Source: Alcaligenaceae bacterium
GTDB lineage: Bacteria; Pseudomonadota; Gammaproteobacteria; Burkholderiales; Burkholderiaceae_B
DNA length: 64,000 nt
Assembly (NCBI GenBank): GCA_947484295.1
Contig: CANKOW010000002.1
Coordinates: forward strand, 1 to 64,000
Reading direction: 5' to 3'
Shown here: positions 17,494-27,580 of the stretch, one piece after another
How the letters are laid out: the number at the start of each line of letters is the position of its first letter
How positions within the stretch are numbered: position 1 is the stretch's first letter
Notes under the pieces: model-generated
Seen by the model: only the letters and a program-made list of their open reading frames with translations
Database searches by the model: none
What the model was told of the DNA's origin: nothing
Program-made: the position numbers and the translations under genes

Positions 17494-18782
17494 GCGCAGC
17501 GTCTACCCTTTTATTGCTGCCAGTCATCCCACGCATCGCGATGGCCGCGCGCCTACTTGCCGTGCGCACTTGGCCCTCAGAAGAGTACACCCGCGTCACG
17601 CTAGAACTCGATAGCGAGCTCAAGGCTGAACACTTCACCTTAGAGACGCCACACCGCATGGTGGTGGACATCCAAGGCATCGATATCTCACCCGGGCTCA
17701 ATGAATTAGTGCGCAAGGTGCGCACTGACGATCCGTACATCAATAGTTTGCGTGTCGCGCAAAATCGCCCGAATGTTGTCCGAATTGTGTTTGACCTCAA
17801 ACAAGCCATTGCGCCACAGGTGTTCACACTTAAACCGGCGGGTGACTACAAGTTCAGGTTGGTGCTCGACTTTTACCCAAAGGTTCCGCTAGACCCGCTT
17901 GCCGCGCTACTGAAAAATAATCCACAAAAAATCGATGAAGATCCGCTCGCGCAGATTCTCGCCGATATCGGTCGTAACCCTAAGGGAACGACCATGGCAA
18001 GCTTGCCTGTGCTTCCCAGTTCGATTGTTCCGCCAAGCACCAGCAGAAACATTACGCCTTACAAACAAGAACGCGGTCGTCGAGTTGTGACGATTGCTTT
18101 AGATCCGGGACATGGCGGAGAAGACCCTGGCGCAATCGGCAAAGGTGGTACGCGCGAAAAAGACGTTGTGCTTGCGATTGCACAGCGATTAAAAGCAAAA
18201 ATTGATGCAACACCTGGTATGCGCGCCTACCTCACGCGCGATGGGGATTATTTCGTGCCTTTGCATGTGCGCGTTGAAAAAGCTCGACGCGTGAAAGCGG
18301 ACTTATTCGTCTCGATTCATGCTGATGCCTATGTACGACCCACAGCAGGCGGCAGTTCGGTGTATGTCTTATCCGCTGGCGGTGCCTCGAGCACCTCGGC
18401 CCGCTGGCTGGCAGATAAAGAAAATGCCGCTGACTTGATTGGCGGGATTAACTTAAATGTTCAAGACCCACGGTTAGCCAAAGTCTTGTTAGACTTATCG
18501 ACCAGTGCACAGATCAAAGACTCGACGACCGTTGCTCAAACGATGTTGAGCGAACTCAAAAACGTGTATCGCTTGCATAAGCCTCAAGTCGAACACGCAG
18601 GGTTTGCAGTCTTAAAAGCCCCGGATATGCCCTCTATCTTGGTTGAGACTGCCTTCATCAGCAACCCCGACGAAGAACGTATGCTGCGTAACGCTGCCGA
18701 TCAAGACAAGTTTGCTGTGGCCTTGCTAGGTGGCATCTCGCGTTACTTTTCTGCAAATCCTCACTTAGCCTCGATCGGGTAA
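17418..18782 (+). CDS. amiC: N-acetylmuramoyl-L-alanine amidase (AmiC type), Tat-exported
   Basis: This periplasmic zinc amidase removes stem peptides from septal murein to separate daughter cells. It is 454 residues: a Tat signal with S-R-R-R-L-L-G-A (20-27) and a hydrophobic run to about 44, an AMIN domain (about 45-145) and an Amidase_3 domain (about 225-450). Zinc and catalytic elements are L-D-P-G-H-G-G-E-D, R-E-K-D-V, V-S-I-H-A-D and L-V-E-T-A-F-I-S-N. The ATG follows a strong A-A-A-A-A-G-G-G-A site, so the 76-bp overlap with tsaE looks real. The tsaE-amiC pair is common in proteobacteria. Confidence 0.94.
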   Translation: MAHRFASNRDDVSQPTRALSRRRLLGAASTLLLLPVIPRIAMAARLLAVRTWPSEEYTRVTLELDSELKAEHFTLETPHRMVVDIQGIDISPGLNELVRKVRTDDPYINSLRVAQNRPNVVRIVFDLKQAIAPQVFTLKPAGDYKFRLVLDFYPKVPLDPLAALLKNNPQKIDEDPLAQILADIGRNPKGTTMASLPVLPSSIVPPSTSRNITPYKQERGRRVVTIALDPGHGGEDPGAIGKGGTREKDVVLAIAQRLKAKIDATPGMRAYLTRDGDYFVPLHVRVEKARRVKADLFVSIHADAYVRPTAGGSSVYVLSAGGASSTSARWLADKENAADLIGGINLNVQDPRLAKVLLDLSTSAQIKDSTTVAQTMLSELKNVYRLHKPQVEHAGFAVLKAPDMPSILVETAFISNPDEERMLRNAADQDKFAVALLGGISRYFSANPHLASIG

Positions 18783-18911
18783 GGTCTCGACCGCCTGATC
18801 GAAGGTAAGGCGCACCGCGGGTTCTAGGGAAGTTGGCGTGCAGCAAGAGCCAATGCACCACGCAAGCGCACAAAGCTCTAAAATGCAGACTTCTTTATCC
18901 TAGCGTCTGCC

Positions 18912-20717
18912 ATGTCGACACATCGCCCAATCTGTCCCCTCCCCGATTTATTAGTTAGCCAAATCGCGGCAGGCGAGGTAATTGAGCGCCCGGCTTCTGT
19001 CCTCAAAGAGTTAGTCGAAAATGCAGTCGACTCGGGCGCGCAGTCAATTGAAGTCCGACTTGAAGCTGGCGGCATTCGTCGAATCGCTGTCATTGATGAC
19101 GGCAGTGGCATCCGCGCCGAAGAACTGTCCCTTGCCTTGACGCGCCATGCAACCAGCAAAATCACCTCTCTTGCCGAACTCGAGTCAGTCGATTCGATGG
19201 GCTTTCGGGGCGAAGCCCTAGCGTCCATTGCAGCGGTCTCGCAACTGACCATCACATCGCGTACCCGCGACGCTGCGCATGCCTTCAGCTTTGAAAGTGG
19301 TATGACTGAACCTGTCGCCGCCGCGGGCGCCTTGGGCACCACCGTTGAAGTCAAATACTTATTTGATGCCGTGCCCGCACGACGTAAATTTTTACGCGCT
19401 GAGGCCACTGAATTTGGTCATTGCATCGATGCAATTGAACGGGTGGCGCTGGCGTTTCCTGAGATCGGCCTTCGAGTGTTTCACAACGAACGCGCTGTAC
19501 GACAATGGCTCCCCGCCTCTGCTTTGCAGCGCATCAGCGATGTGCTTGGCTCTGAATTCAACGAGCACGGTATTGAAGTCAATGCACAAGGCGGTCCGAT
19601 GTCGATCATGGGGGTCACCACGCGCCCAACGGCGGCACGCGCGCGCGCCGATCGACAATTTTTATTTGTCAATGGCCGTCACGTGCGCGATCGCACCGTG
19701 TCGCACGCCATTCGCAGCGCCTACGCTGATGTCTTGCATGGCGATCGTCAGCCTGCTTTTGTATTGTTTTTACAAATTGATCCGCTGGCTGTTGATGTCA
19801 ATGTACACCCTGCCAAACACGAGGTCAGATTTCGCGACACCGGTGCGGTACATCGCTTCGTGTCGCAAACCATCACGCAAGCCTTAGCGGGCACCGCAGG
19901 CACCCATCAAGTGTCGCAAGGTGAACACGGTACGACACTGGGTGCCTTTGCGAAGCCCCTTAACGGCGGTGCTCAAACCTTTACACCGCGCTGGAACCCT
20001 GGGGCGCAGGCAGCCTTCGCCCTGCGCGAGCCTGCCTCGAATGGCCTTGATCAACCCGGCGCCTGGAAAGCACTTTACCAGCCGCTCGATGACAGCCACA
20101 AGACTGACAGCACCAGAATTGACAATCACGAAACCTGGCCCTTAGGCCGCGCCTTGGCGCAAGTTCACGGCATTTATATCTTGTCTCAAACGTCTTCGGG
20201 GTTGGCGTTGATTGACATGCATGCCGCGCACGAGCGCGTAGTCTACGAGCAACTCAAAACGGCCATCGACGCGCAAAGCTTGCCGCAACAAACACTCTTG
20301 GTGCCCGTGGTATTTCGAGTTACCGAAAAAGAGCTTGCGCTTGCCGAAGAATGCGCCGAGCAACTTAGCGCACTCGGGTTTGAATTAGCCGCTGCCGGCC
20401 CACAATCCATGACCTTGCGCTCGGTGCCGGCCATGCTGGCTCGCGGCGATCTCGAGGCCTTGGCGCGCGGCGTACTGCGCGACATCGAACACGTGGGCGC
20501 CAGCCGCTTACTAACCGAACAACGCAATACCTTACTGGCCACCATGGCGTGTCACGGTGCAGTGCGTGCAAACCGGCAACTGACAATCGAAGAAATGAAC
20601 GCGCTGCTGCGCCAGATGGAACACACCGAACGCGCAGATCAATGCAATCACGGGCGCCCAACCTGGGTGCACTTTAGCGTGTCAGATCTCGACAAATTAT
20701 TTTTGCGAGGTCAATGA
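18912..20717 (+). CDS. mutL: DNA mismatch repair protein MutL
   Basis: MutL is the GHKL ATPase linking MutS to strand removal, 601 residues. N-terminal ATPase motifs are L-V-E-N-A-V-D-S-G (E-N box), D-D-G-S-G-I and [10 protein letters not shown]. In the C-terminal dimerisation domain, D435[11 protein letters not shown]446 matches the endonuclease metal motif DxHA(x)2E(x)4E, and A-C-H-G-A-V-R-A-N and C578-N-H-G-R-P supply the partner metal motifs. This suggests a nicking MutL, unlike E. coli. The stop overlaps miaA in A-T-G-A. Confidence 0.96.
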   Translation: MSTHRPICPLPDLLVSQIAAGEVIERPASVLKELVENAVDSGAQSIEVRLEAGGIRRIAVIDDGSGIRAEELSLALTRHATSKITSLAELESVDSMGFRGEALASIAAVSQLTITSRTRDAAHAFSFESGMTEPVAAAGALGTTVEVKYLFDAVPARRKFLRAEATEFGHCIDAIERVALAFPEIGLRVFHNERAVRQWLPASALQRISDVLGSEFNEHGIEVNAQGGPMSIMGVTTRPTAARARADRQFLFVNGRHVRDRTVSHAIRSAYADVLHGDRQPAFVLFLQIDPLAVDVNVHPAKHEVRFRDTGAVHRFVSQTITQALAGTAGTHQVSQGEHGTTLGAFAKPLNGGAQTFTPRWNPGAQAAFALREPASNGLDQPGAWKALYQPLDDSHKTDSTRIDNHETWPLGRALAQVHGIYILSQTSSGLALIDMHAAHERVVYEQLKTAIDAQSLPQQTLLVPVVFRVTEKELALAEECAEQLSALGFELAAAGPQSMTLRSVPAMLARGDLEALARGVLRDIEHVGASRLLTEQRNTLLATMACHGAVRANRQLTIEEMNALLRQMEHTERADQCNHGRPTWVHFSVSDLDKLFLRGQ

Positions 20718-21661
20718 GTCTGCATCCACAGGCGCCGCTGATTTGCATTGCTGGGCCCACCGCTTCTGGCAAAAGTGCAGCAGCGCGTGCCATTGCTCGG
20801 CGCTGGCCAGTTGAAATTATCAACGTGGATTCTGCAACCATTTATCGCGGCATGGATATTGGCACTGCCAAACCCAATGCGCACGAACGTGATGAAGTTA
20901 CTCATCACTTGCTAGATATTCTTGATCCAGCCAACAGCTATTCTGTTGCAAGTTTTCGACGCGACGCCTTGCAATGTATACATGACATTCAATCACGCGG
21001 CCACCTCCCCCTGTTGGTAGGTGGCACGATGATGTATTTCAAAGCCTTGCGTGATGGCTTAAACGACCTGCCCGCCGCAGATCCAGAAATTCGCAAGGCA
21101 CTTGAGGCCAGTGCAGCGGCAGAGGGCTGGCCCGCGATGCATGCCAGGCTAAAAACGATTGACCCTGTGACGGCACAACGCCTGTCACCGAACGATAGTC
21201 AGCGTATTGGTCGTGCCCTTGAAATCTGGCAAATTAGCGGGCAGCCCATGTCTGCCCTGTTAGGCGCCACACAACCCGCAGACGAACCCGTCGCAACAAT
21301 CACGTTAAGCCTCGAACCACTTGAACGCAGTCTGCTACATACACGCATCGCCGAGCGTTTCGATCAGATGCTTGAACTCGGTTTATTGGCAGAGGTGCAA
21401 GCGCTGCATGCTCGGGGCGATTTGCACCCAGGACTACCTTCGGTTCGTTGCGTGGGGTATCGGCAACTCTGGGCAATGCTCGAAGGCGAACTAGACTTAA
21501 AACAGGCTAGAGAGCAAGCCATTTCGGCCACCCGTCAACTGGCAAAGCGTCAGATGACCTGGCTGCGTAGCCAACCCAGCCGACACATCATCGACGCGTG
21601 CTCACCGAGTGCAATCGATCAGGTGGTACAGGCGATTTCTAAAATTACTGATCCACCTTAA
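20714..21661 (+). CDS. miaA: tRNA dimethylallyltransferase
   Basis: MiaA adds the isopentenyl group to A37 of tRNAs reading UNN codons. It is 315 residues. The P-loop is G-P-T-A-S-G-K-S (14-21); [15 protein letters not shown] and [10 protein letters not shown] are the substrate-binding motifs, and R-C-V-G-Y-R-Q-L-W follows near 245. It is coupled to mutL by a 4-bp A-T-G-A overlap. Its last 17 bp overlap, on the other strand, a decayed Bug gene. Confidence 0.96.
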   Translation: MSLHPQAPLICIAGPTASGKSAAARAIARRWPVEIINVDSATIYRGMDIGTAKPNAHERDEVTHHLLDILDPANSYSVASFRRDALQCIHDIQSRGHLPLLVGGTMMYFKALRDGLNDLPAADPEIRKALEASAAAEGWPAMHARLKTIDPVTAQRLSPNDSQRIGRALEIWQISGQPMSALLGATQPADEPVATITLSLEPLERSLLHTRIAERFDQMLELGLLAEVQALHARGDLHPGLPSVRCVGYRQLWAMLEGELDLKQAREQAISATRQLAKRQMTWLRSQPSRHIIDACSPSAIDQVVQAISKITDPP

Positions 21662-21770
21662 TCCCAGCGTCGCGCATGGCCTTGCCCCAAAAGTCGAGGT
21701 CTTTCGTAATTAAGGTCGCAAAACTTTGCGTTGAACCATACAAGGGGGCAAGTCCGGGCGACCCGTTGCG
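21645..21770 (-). pseudogene. C-terminal remnant of a Bug (TctC-like) receptor gene
   Basis: The gap between miaA and purM reads, on the minus strand, as about 42 residues of a Bug receptor C-terminus ending at TAA (21647-21645). L-A-P-L-Y-G-S-T-Q-S-F-A corresponds to the family's penultimate segment, and [14 protein letters not shown] to the terminal helix seen in the intact paralogs here (for example W-G-E-I-I-R-A-A-N-I-K-V-D-D at 36.5 kb). There is no start and no upstream domain, and purM occupies the place where the rest would be. It overlaps the miaA end. It is probably a relic left by deletion. Confidence 0.7.
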
Positions 21771-21787
21771 CCGCGCCTTTGGTTTGC

Positions 21788-22834
21788 TTAAATTACAACA
21801 GTTTGCGCTGCACCTTCTGCAGATTCGCGAATATCGCCTAACTCATACACCGTTTCGCCTTGTGCACGCAACGCAGCGCTGATTGTCTGCGCATGTTCAG
21901 GTGCCACCACGGCAACCATTCCAATACCGCAGTTAAACACGCGATACATTTCAGCATCAGCAACGCCACCCTGCTGTTGCAACCAAGAAAAGAGCTGGGG
22001 CATCTGCCAGGCATCGCGGTGCAAATGCGCTTGTAAACCTTTCTGCAAAATACGGGGTACGTTATCGAGTAAGCCGCCACCTGTTATGTGTGCCAAGCCT
22101 TTGATCTGACCTTCAAACTGCGCCAATACCGCCAGCACTGGCTTGACGTACAAGTGGGTAGGGGCCATCACAACGTCACCCAAGGGACGACCGTGAAAAT
22201 CCTGCTCGGGTCGTGCACCGGCCCGTTGCAAAATCTTGCGCAACAACGAAAAGCCATTTGAATGCGCACCGCTTGAAGCCAAGCCCAATACGACGTCGCC
22301 CGGCCGAATCGATTTGCCATCGATGAGTTTAGATTTTTCGGCGGCACCCACTGCGAAGCCCGCCAAATCGTATTCGCCGTCGGGATACATCCCCGGCATT
22401 TCGGCCGTTTCACCGCCAATCAAGGCACAACCCGATAATTCGCAGCCATGCGCAATGCCACCGACAACTTGAGCAGCGACATCGACCGACAATTTGCCAC
22501 AAGCAAAATAATCCAAGAAAAATAAAGGCTCGGCGCCCTGCACCAAAATATCGTTGACGCTCATGGCCACCAAATCAATGCCCACCGTGTCGTGGCGCTG
22601 CCAGTCGAAGGCCAGTTTGAGCTTAGTGCCAACACCATCAGTGCCAGAGACTAAAACGGGCTCTTTAAAGCGTTTAGGCACTTCAAAAAGCGCACCAAAG
22701 CCTCCAATCCCTGCCAGAACACCCTCGCGCATCGTGCGTGCCGCCAACGGCTTGATGCGGTCAACGAGCGCGTCTCCGGCATCAATGTCAACGCCCGCAT
22801 CGCGGTAAGTGAGGGGTGCTTGTGGTTGGGTCAT
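21788..22834 (-). CDS. purM: Phosphoribosylformylglycinamidine cyclo-ligase (AIR synthetase)
   Basis: PurM carries out the fifth step of purine synthesis, closing FGAM to AIR with ATP. It is 348 residues, normal length. Signature stretches include [11 protein letters not shown] near the N-terminus, [30 protein letters not shown] and [10 protein letters not shown]. It is divergent from hda, with 71 bp between the starts, an arrangement frequent in betaproteobacteria. Confidence 0.97.
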   Translation of the reverse strand: MTQPQAPLTYRDAGVDIDAGDALVDRIKPLAARTMREGVLAGIGGFGALFEVPKRFKEPVLVSGTDGVGTKLKLAFDWQRHDTVGIDLVAMSVNDILVQGAEPLFFLDYFACGKLSVDVAAQVVGGIAHGCELSGCALIGGETAEMPGMYPDGEYDLAGFAVGAAEKSKLIDGKSIRPGDVVLGLASSGAHSNGFSLLRKILQRAGARPEQDFHGRPLGDVVMAPTHLYVKPVLAVLAQFEGQIKGLAHITGGGLLDNVPRILQKGLQAHLHRDAWQMPQLFSWLQQQGGVADAEMYRVFNCGIGMVAVVAPEHAQTISAALRAQGETVYELGDIRESAEGAAQTVVI

Positions 22835-22905
22835 AAGAAAAAGCCAAGGTTATGTGACAATTGCGGAGATTTCCCCGTGTTTATATCTAATTTTACGATG
22901 AGTCG

Positions 22906-23622
22906 ATGAGTCGGCAGTTACTTCTAGAAATCATCCCCGCGCCGGGGCCCACCTTGAACAACACCGTTGTGGGGTCAAACGCGGCCGCAATCGAGGCTGC
23001 AAGCGGGCTCGCGCCGGGTCGCGCCCTCTATCTCTGGGGCCCGCCGGGTGCCGGGCGCAGTCACGTTCTGCGTGCGATTGCCGCTGAAAAATCGTCGATT
23101 TTCTTTGATGTAGCCGTACCGGCCACTGAGATCTTGGCTTGGGCCACGCGCCCGCTTTCAAGTTCAGACCTCAAATTGGTCTGCGTCGACGACATCCAAG
23201 ACATGACCCCCGAGCAGCAGGCCAGCGTATTTGCCCTGTACAATTGCTGGCGCGAACTTGCTTCAACAGAACACGCTTTTGCACTAGCTGTCACAGGTGA
23301 CCGTGCGCCTATGATGCTTTCGCTGCGCGAAGATTTGCGCACGCGTTTGGGTTGGGATTTGATCTTTCGCCTTGACCCATTGTCTGATCAAGAAAAATTC
23401 GAAGCCATACAAACTTATGCTCAACGACAGGGCTTACCACTGTCTGCAGAAGTGCTTGACTGGACGTTGACTCATTATTCACGCGACATTCGTCAACTAT
23501 TTGCCCTCGTCGATGCCCTTGACCGCTATTCGTTGTCAAAGCACCGCAGCGTCACAGTACCGCTCTTGCGCTTAATGCTTGCGGATCGCGATTTTTTGCA
23601 GTCTTCTATTCCTTTTGCCTGA
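22906..23622 (+). CDS. hda: DnaA regulatory inactivator Hda
   Basis: Hda is a DnaA-related AAA+ protein that with the beta clamp stimulates hydrolysis of DnaA-ATP after initiation. It is 238 residues. The start R-Q-L-L-L-E-I-I resembles the clamp-binding N-terminus. Walker A is the variant G-P-P-G-A-G-R-S, with Arg in place of Lys as in other Hda proteins. V-D-D-I-Q is the Walker B/sensor region, and the C-terminal lid contains H-Y-S-R-D-I-R-Q-L. No DnaA domain IV is present, which separates it from DnaA. Confidence 0.93.
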   Translation: MSRQLLLEIIPAPGPTLNNTVVGSNAAAIEAASGLAPGRALYLWGPPGAGRSHVLRAIAAEKSSIFFDVAVPATEILAWATRPLSSSDLKLVCVDDIQDMTPEQQASVFALYNCWRELASTEHAFALAVTGDRAPMMLSLREDLRTRLGWDLIFRLDPLSDQEKFEAIQTYAQRQGLPLSAEVLDWTLTHYSRDIRQLFALVDALDRYSLSKHRSVTVPLLRLMLADRDFLQSSIPFA

Positions 23623-23650
23623 CACTTTACGTTGTGAGCAACACCTACCT

Positions 23651-24349
23651 ATGACTAGCCAACGCTTGGCCCTCTTTGATCTGGATCACACACTGCTGCC
23701 ACTTGACAGCGATCACCAATGGGCTGAATTTCTTGCCAAATCGGGGCGCGCCGGCGACCCGGTTCAAGCACTAGCACGCAACGAAGATCTAATGAACCGT
23801 TACAACGCAGGCGATCTAACCGCTGAGCAGGCTGCGGAGTTTATGCTGGGTTTGCTGGCAGCGCACCCGCCTCATTTATTGGCGGCTTGGCACGAAGAGT
23901 ACATGCAACGGGTGATTCGCCCTGCCATGACCGATCAGGCACACGCGATCGTACAAAAACATCTTGCCGCGGGCGATCTCTGTGCCATCGTCACGGCCAC
24001 CAACAGTTTTGTCACAGCACCCATTGCGCGTGCGTTTGGCATACCCACTTTGATTGCCACTGAACCCGAGTATCTTGCAGGGCGCTACACCGGAAAAATC
24101 CATGGCACGCCTAGCTTCAAACATGGCAAAGTGCTGCGCGTCAACGCCTGGCTTGCCACCCTAAACCGTAGTTTGAAAGATTTTGACGAATCCTATTTCT
24201 ATAGTGATTCGATCAATGATCTGCCGCTACTTGAGGTGGTGACACACCCTGTCGTCACCAACCCAAGTCCCAGTCTGCTCAACGTTGCTCAAGAACGTAA
24301 TTGGCCAGTCTTAAATCTCTTTACTGCGTTGGCCGATCATAAATCCTGA
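23651..24349 (+). CDS. HAD superfamily hydrolase, SerB-like subfamily IB
   Basis: This is a cytoplasmic phosphatase, 232 residues from ATG 23651. The catalytic D10-L-D12-H-T motif is at the N-terminus, T-A-T-N motif II is at about 120, and the acidic motif III/IV is S-D-S-I-N-D-L-P. A helical cap lies between motifs I and II. The first in-frame start upstream (23579) lies inside hda and would add 24 residues, so it is rejected. The genes around it in betaproteobacteria are usually hda and pcnB, as here. The substrate is unknown; phosphoserine is possible but not shown. Confidence 0.87.
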   Translation: MTSQRLALFDLDHTLLPLDSDHQWAEFLAKSGRAGDPVQALARNEDLMNRYNAGDLTAEQAAEFMLGLLAAHPPHLLAAWHEEYMQRVIRPAMTDQAHAIVQKHLAAGDLCAIVTATNSFVTAPIARAFGIPTLIATEPEYLAGRYTGKIHGTPSFKHGKVLRVNAWLATLNRSLKDFDESYFYSDSINDLPLLEVVTHPVVTNPSPSLLNVAQERNWPVLNLFTALADHKS

Positions 24350-25716
24350 TGATTACAGACACTCTTAAACGCTTTGTTGGCAAACTCTTTGGTCAACGCT
24401 CAACCGGTCTGCAACGCATCGGTCAAGACAAACACGGCATTGACCGCCGCAACGTCTCGCGTCACGCCATTAAAGTCTGCGAGGTGCTTCAGCGCGAAGG
24501 GTATCAAGCTTACATCGTGGGCGGCGCGGTGCGCGATCTTATCGTGGGGCTCGAGCCCAAAGACTTTGACGTCGCCACTAACGCAACCCCCGAGCAAGTG
24601 CGCCCGCTGTTCAGACGCGCGCGCATCATCGGACGGCGCTTTCAATTGGTACACGTCGTGTTTGGACAAGAGATCATCGAAACCTCAACGTTTCGCGCAC
24701 CAGCTTCTGAGTCGCAAGCGACAGACGAAAATGGTCGCATCTTGCGTGACAACGAATTTGGCACTCATCAGCAAGATGCCGCGCGTCGTGATTTCACGAT
24801 TAACGCACTGTATTACGACCCCACCACCGAAGATGTGATTGATTATCATCAAGGTGTTGAAGATCTGAAACACCGCGTTGTGCGAATGATCGGTGACCCG
24901 CGCACACGCTATCGCGAAGACCCTGTGCGCATGCTGCGCGCCGTGCGCTTTGCCGTCAAACTCAATGGCAAAATTGATCCCGCCTCTGAAGAGCCGTTGC
25001 AATCGATGGCAGGCTTAATCGAAAACGTACCTGCTTCGCGTTTGTTTGACGAGATGCTGAAATTGCTCACCTGTGGGCACGCGATGGACTGCCTGCAGCG
25101 ACTGCGCCAAGATGGCTTGCATCAAGGCATGCTGCCCTTGCTCGATGTTGTGCTCGAGCAACCCAGCGGTGCCGCGTTTATTGAACTGGCTCTCGACCGC
25201 ACTGACCATCGCGTTCGCGCGGGCAAAACTGTCAGCCCAAGCTTTTTATTCGCAGCGTTGCTATGGCATCAGGTCGAATTGCGCTGGCAACAATTACAAA
25301 AGCAAGGTGAGGTTGGCATCCCCGCCTTAATGCAAGCGGCTGACTCTGTGCTGGATGAGCAAACCGAAAAACTGGCGATTCAAAAACGCTTTAGTGCAGA
25401 TATGCGTGAGATCTGGTTCATGCAGCCTCGCTTTGATCGTCGCCTGCCCAAGTCAATCTGGCGCATGATCGAGCAGCCTCGCTTTCGTGCAGCGGTTGAT
25501 TTTCTTCAGTTGCGTGCGGCCGCTGGCGACTTTGACAGCGTGCTGGCGCAGTGGTGGATGGATCTGGCCAATGCGGATGATTCAGGCAAAGCCGACATGA
25601 TCGAAGATTTAAACAAATTGCCTCGCGAGAGCGCGACGGGTGCACCGCGCGCGCGCCGCCGTCGGCGCAGCCTCAGAGCAGTGGTCGGGCAACAAGACGC
25701 ACCGTTTGTTGAATAA
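24349..25716 (+). CDS. pcnB: Poly(A) polymerase I
   Basis: PcnB adds 3' poly(A) tails that promote RNA decay. It is 455 residues. The nucleotidyltransferase signature G-G-A-V-R-D-L-I-V-G and catalytic K-D-F-D-V-A-T-N-A are near 55-80, R-R-D-F-T-I-N-A-L-Y-Y near 145, and R-Y-R-E-D-P-V-R-M-L-R-A-V-R-F near 185 (RNA and nucleotide binding). The C-terminal tail is basic (R-A-R-R-R-R-R-S-L-R), typical of PcnB rather than the CCA enzyme. It overlaps the HAD gene stop by one base, so the two are coupled. Confidence 0.94.
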   Translation: MITDTLKRFVGKLFGQRSTGLQRIGQDKHGIDRRNVSRHAIKVCEVLQREGYQAYIVGGAVRDLIVGLEPKDFDVATNATPEQVRPLFRRARIIGRRFQLVHVVFGQEIIETSTFRAPASESQATDENGRILRDNEFGTHQQDAARRDFTINALYYDPTTEDVIDYHQGVEDLKHRVVRMIGDPRTRYREDPVRMLRAVRFAVKLNGKIDPASEEPLQSMAGLIENVPASRLFDEMLKLLTCGHAMDCLQRLRQDGLHQGMLPLLDVVLEQPSGAAFIELALDRTDHRVRAGKTVSPSFLFAALLWHQVELRWQQLQKQGEVGIPALMQAADSVLDEQTEKLAIQKRFSADMREIWFMQPRFDRRLPKSIWRMIEQPRFRAAVDFLQLRAAAGDFDSVLAQWWMDLANADDSGKADMIEDLNKLPRESATGAPRARRRRRSLRAVVGQQDAPFVE

Positions 25717-25794
25717 GCACTCCCTGCCAATGAGCATGTCTATGTCTACAACTGTCGAGCTTGGGACGATGCCAAGTCACTTTTACCAGCACCC

Positions 25795-26274
25795 ATGAGA
25801 ACTCTCGCGTACATCGGGCTTGGGGCGAATTTAGGCGATGCTCGGCAAACAATCGCAGCCGCAATTGACGCGCTACGTCAGTCAAGTGGCATCTTGACAC
25901 TAAAACAAGCGCCGCTCTACAGCAGTGACCCCGTCGATGCGCAAGGCCCCATCTTTATCAATACCGTTGTTGCGATTGACACCACGCTTGAGCCCTTAAG
26001 CTTGCTTGATCGCTTACAAGCCATCGAGCAAGAGCACGGACGCGAACGACCCTACCGCAACGCGCCACGCACGCTTGATCTTGACCTACTGTTGTATGGC
26101 ACGTTCACGATTGAAACTCCGCGCTTAAGCGTGCCTCATCCGCGCATGCACCAACGCGCCTTTGTGCTGCGCCCGTTGCAAGACCTCGCACCAGCCTTGC
26201 AACTTGCGCAAGGAAGTTTCGCAACCTTACTCGCTCGCTGCCAAGATCAAAAGTTAGATCGACTGGTTAATTGA
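25795..26274 (+). CDS. folK: 2-amino-4-hydroxy-6-hydroxymethyldihydropteridine pyrophosphokinase
   Basis: HPPK transfers pyrophosphate from ATP to the pterin precursor of folate. It is 159 residues, normal length. Signatures are I-G-L-G-A-N-L-G-D near the N-terminus, R-P-Y-R-N-A-P-R-T-L-D-L-D-L-L-L-Y-G in the active site and P-H-P-R-M-H-Q-R-A-F-V-L-R-P-L. It lies 78 bp after pcnB, probably in the same transcript, in the order pcnB-folK known from many proteobacteria. It converges on the first gene of the catabolic island. Confidence 0.96.
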   Translation: MRTLAYIGLGANLGDARQTIAAAIDALRQSSGILTLKQAPLYSSDPVDAQGPIFINTVVAIDTTLEPLSLLDRLQAIEQEHGRERPYRNAPRTLDLDLLLYGTFTIETPRLSVPHPRMHQRAFVLRPLQDLAPALQLAQGSFATLLARCQDQKLDRLVN

Positions 26275-26350
26275 GAGACCAACCGACTCACCGATTGATT
26301 GGTTGATTAGTTTATGGGTCGACCTATCGACAGGGTGAACACCTGAGCAA

Positions 26351-27580
26351 TTAAATCGCTTTGTCAGCGAGCAGCTTCGCTACAGTGCTTTCAGGCACAC
26401 CTAACTCTTTGAGGATGGCTCTGGTGTGCTCACCGATGCCAGGGATCGGATCCATACGCGCGTCAAACTGATTATTAGTGGCTGGTGGCAACAATGCAGG
26501 TAACAGGCCAACAGGGCTCTGCACCTCGGTCCACCGATTACGCGCTTTGAGTTGTGGGTGAGCCCAAACATCTTTCATCTCATTGACGCGAGCGTTGGCG
26601 ATCTGCGCCTCTTCAAGCTTTTGCTCAACCTGGGCGATCGTCATCTTTGAAAACAGCTTGACAATCACCGCACGCAAACGCGCGCGATTGGCGGTGCGCT
26701 TTGTGTTGTTATCAAACTCTGGATCAATCGCCAGCGCTTTTTGCTCAATCACTTTTTCACAAAAGATCACCCACTCGCGCTCGTTTTGCAGACCCAACAT
26801 GATCGTATTGCCATCACCCACCGGAAAAGGACCGTAAGGGTAAATCGTGGCGTGCGACGCACCCGCACGCGGCGGTGGTGCAGCGCCTTCAAAGGCGTAA
26901 TACATCGGAAAACTCATCCACTCGACCATGCTTTCAAGCATCGAAACATCAAGATGGCTACCGAGCCCTGTTTTATGACGCAAGAGCAATGCATTCAAAA
27001 TACTTGAATAGGCATACGAACCCGCTGAAATATCTGCAATCGAGCAACCGGCCTTAGAGGGTTCGTCAGCCGAGCCGGTCACCGACACAAAACCACTTTC
27101 ACTTTGAATCAGCAGATCGTAGGCCTTTTTTTTCTCGTAGGGCCCACCCTCGCCGTAACCAGAGATATCGCACACGATTAACTTAGGAAATTTGGCATGT
27201 AGCGCATCAAACGACAAGCCCATGCGCGCGGCTGCGCCGGGCGCCAGATTTTGCACCAGCACATCAGCTTGCGCCAACAACTGTTCAAGAACTGGGCCTG
27301 CATCCGCGTGCTTCAAATCAAGCGTCAGGCTTTCTTTCGAACGATTGGTCCAGACAAAATGCGACGCCATGCCGCGCGTGCGCTCGTCATACTTCCGCGC
27401 AAAGTCGCCAACACCTGGGCGCTCGATCTTAATCACGCGCGCGCCCATGTCTGCAAGCTGACGCGTGCAAAAGGGTGCTGCAATCGCGTGCTCAAGACTT
27501 ACTACAGTGATGCCTTCTAAGGGCAGCGGGCCCTTCTTGCCGCCCTTCGAGGCTGCTGCGTGCTTAGTATTTGTGTTCAT
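26351..27580 (-). CDS. Family III (CaiB/BaiF) CoA transferase
   Basis: This 409-residue enzyme is predicted to move CoA between acyl-CoA and a free carboxylic acid through a covalent aspartyl-CoA anhydride. The catalytic Asp is D155 in K-A-Y-D-L-L-I-Q-S. Other family marks are L-A-D-M-G-A-R-V-I-K-I-E-R-P-G and G-S-H-L-D-V-S-M-L-E. A Lys/Gly-rich N-terminal tail (to about 18) precedes the fold. It overlaps the hydratase gene by 4 bp, so it shares an operon with a hydratase and two acyl-CoA dehydrogenases. Donor and acceptor acids are unknown. Confidence 0.9.
   Translation of the reverse strand: MNTNTKHAAASKGGKKGPLPLEGITVVSLEHAIAAPFCTRQLADMGARVIKIERPGVGDFARKYDERTRGMASHFVWTNRSKESLTLDLKHADAGPVLEQLLAQADVLVQNLAPGAAARMGLSFDALHAKFPKLIVCDISGYGEGGPYEKKKAYDLLIQSESGFVSVTGSADEPSKAGCSIADISAGSYAYSSILNALLLRHKTGLGSHLDVSMLESMVEWMSFPMYYAFEGAAPPPRAGASHATIYPYGPFPVGDGNTIMLGLQNEREWVIFCEKVIEQKALAIDPEFDNNTKRTANRARLRAVIVKLFSKMTIAQVEQKLEEAQIANARVNEMKDVWAHPQLKARNRWTEVQSPVGLLPALLPPATNNQFDARMDPIPGIGEHTRAILKELGVPESTVAKLLADKAI

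Noticed and set aside
26275-26350. Terminator between folK and the CoA transferase gene
   Set aside because: Only a 5-bp stem with a long loop and no T-run could be found.
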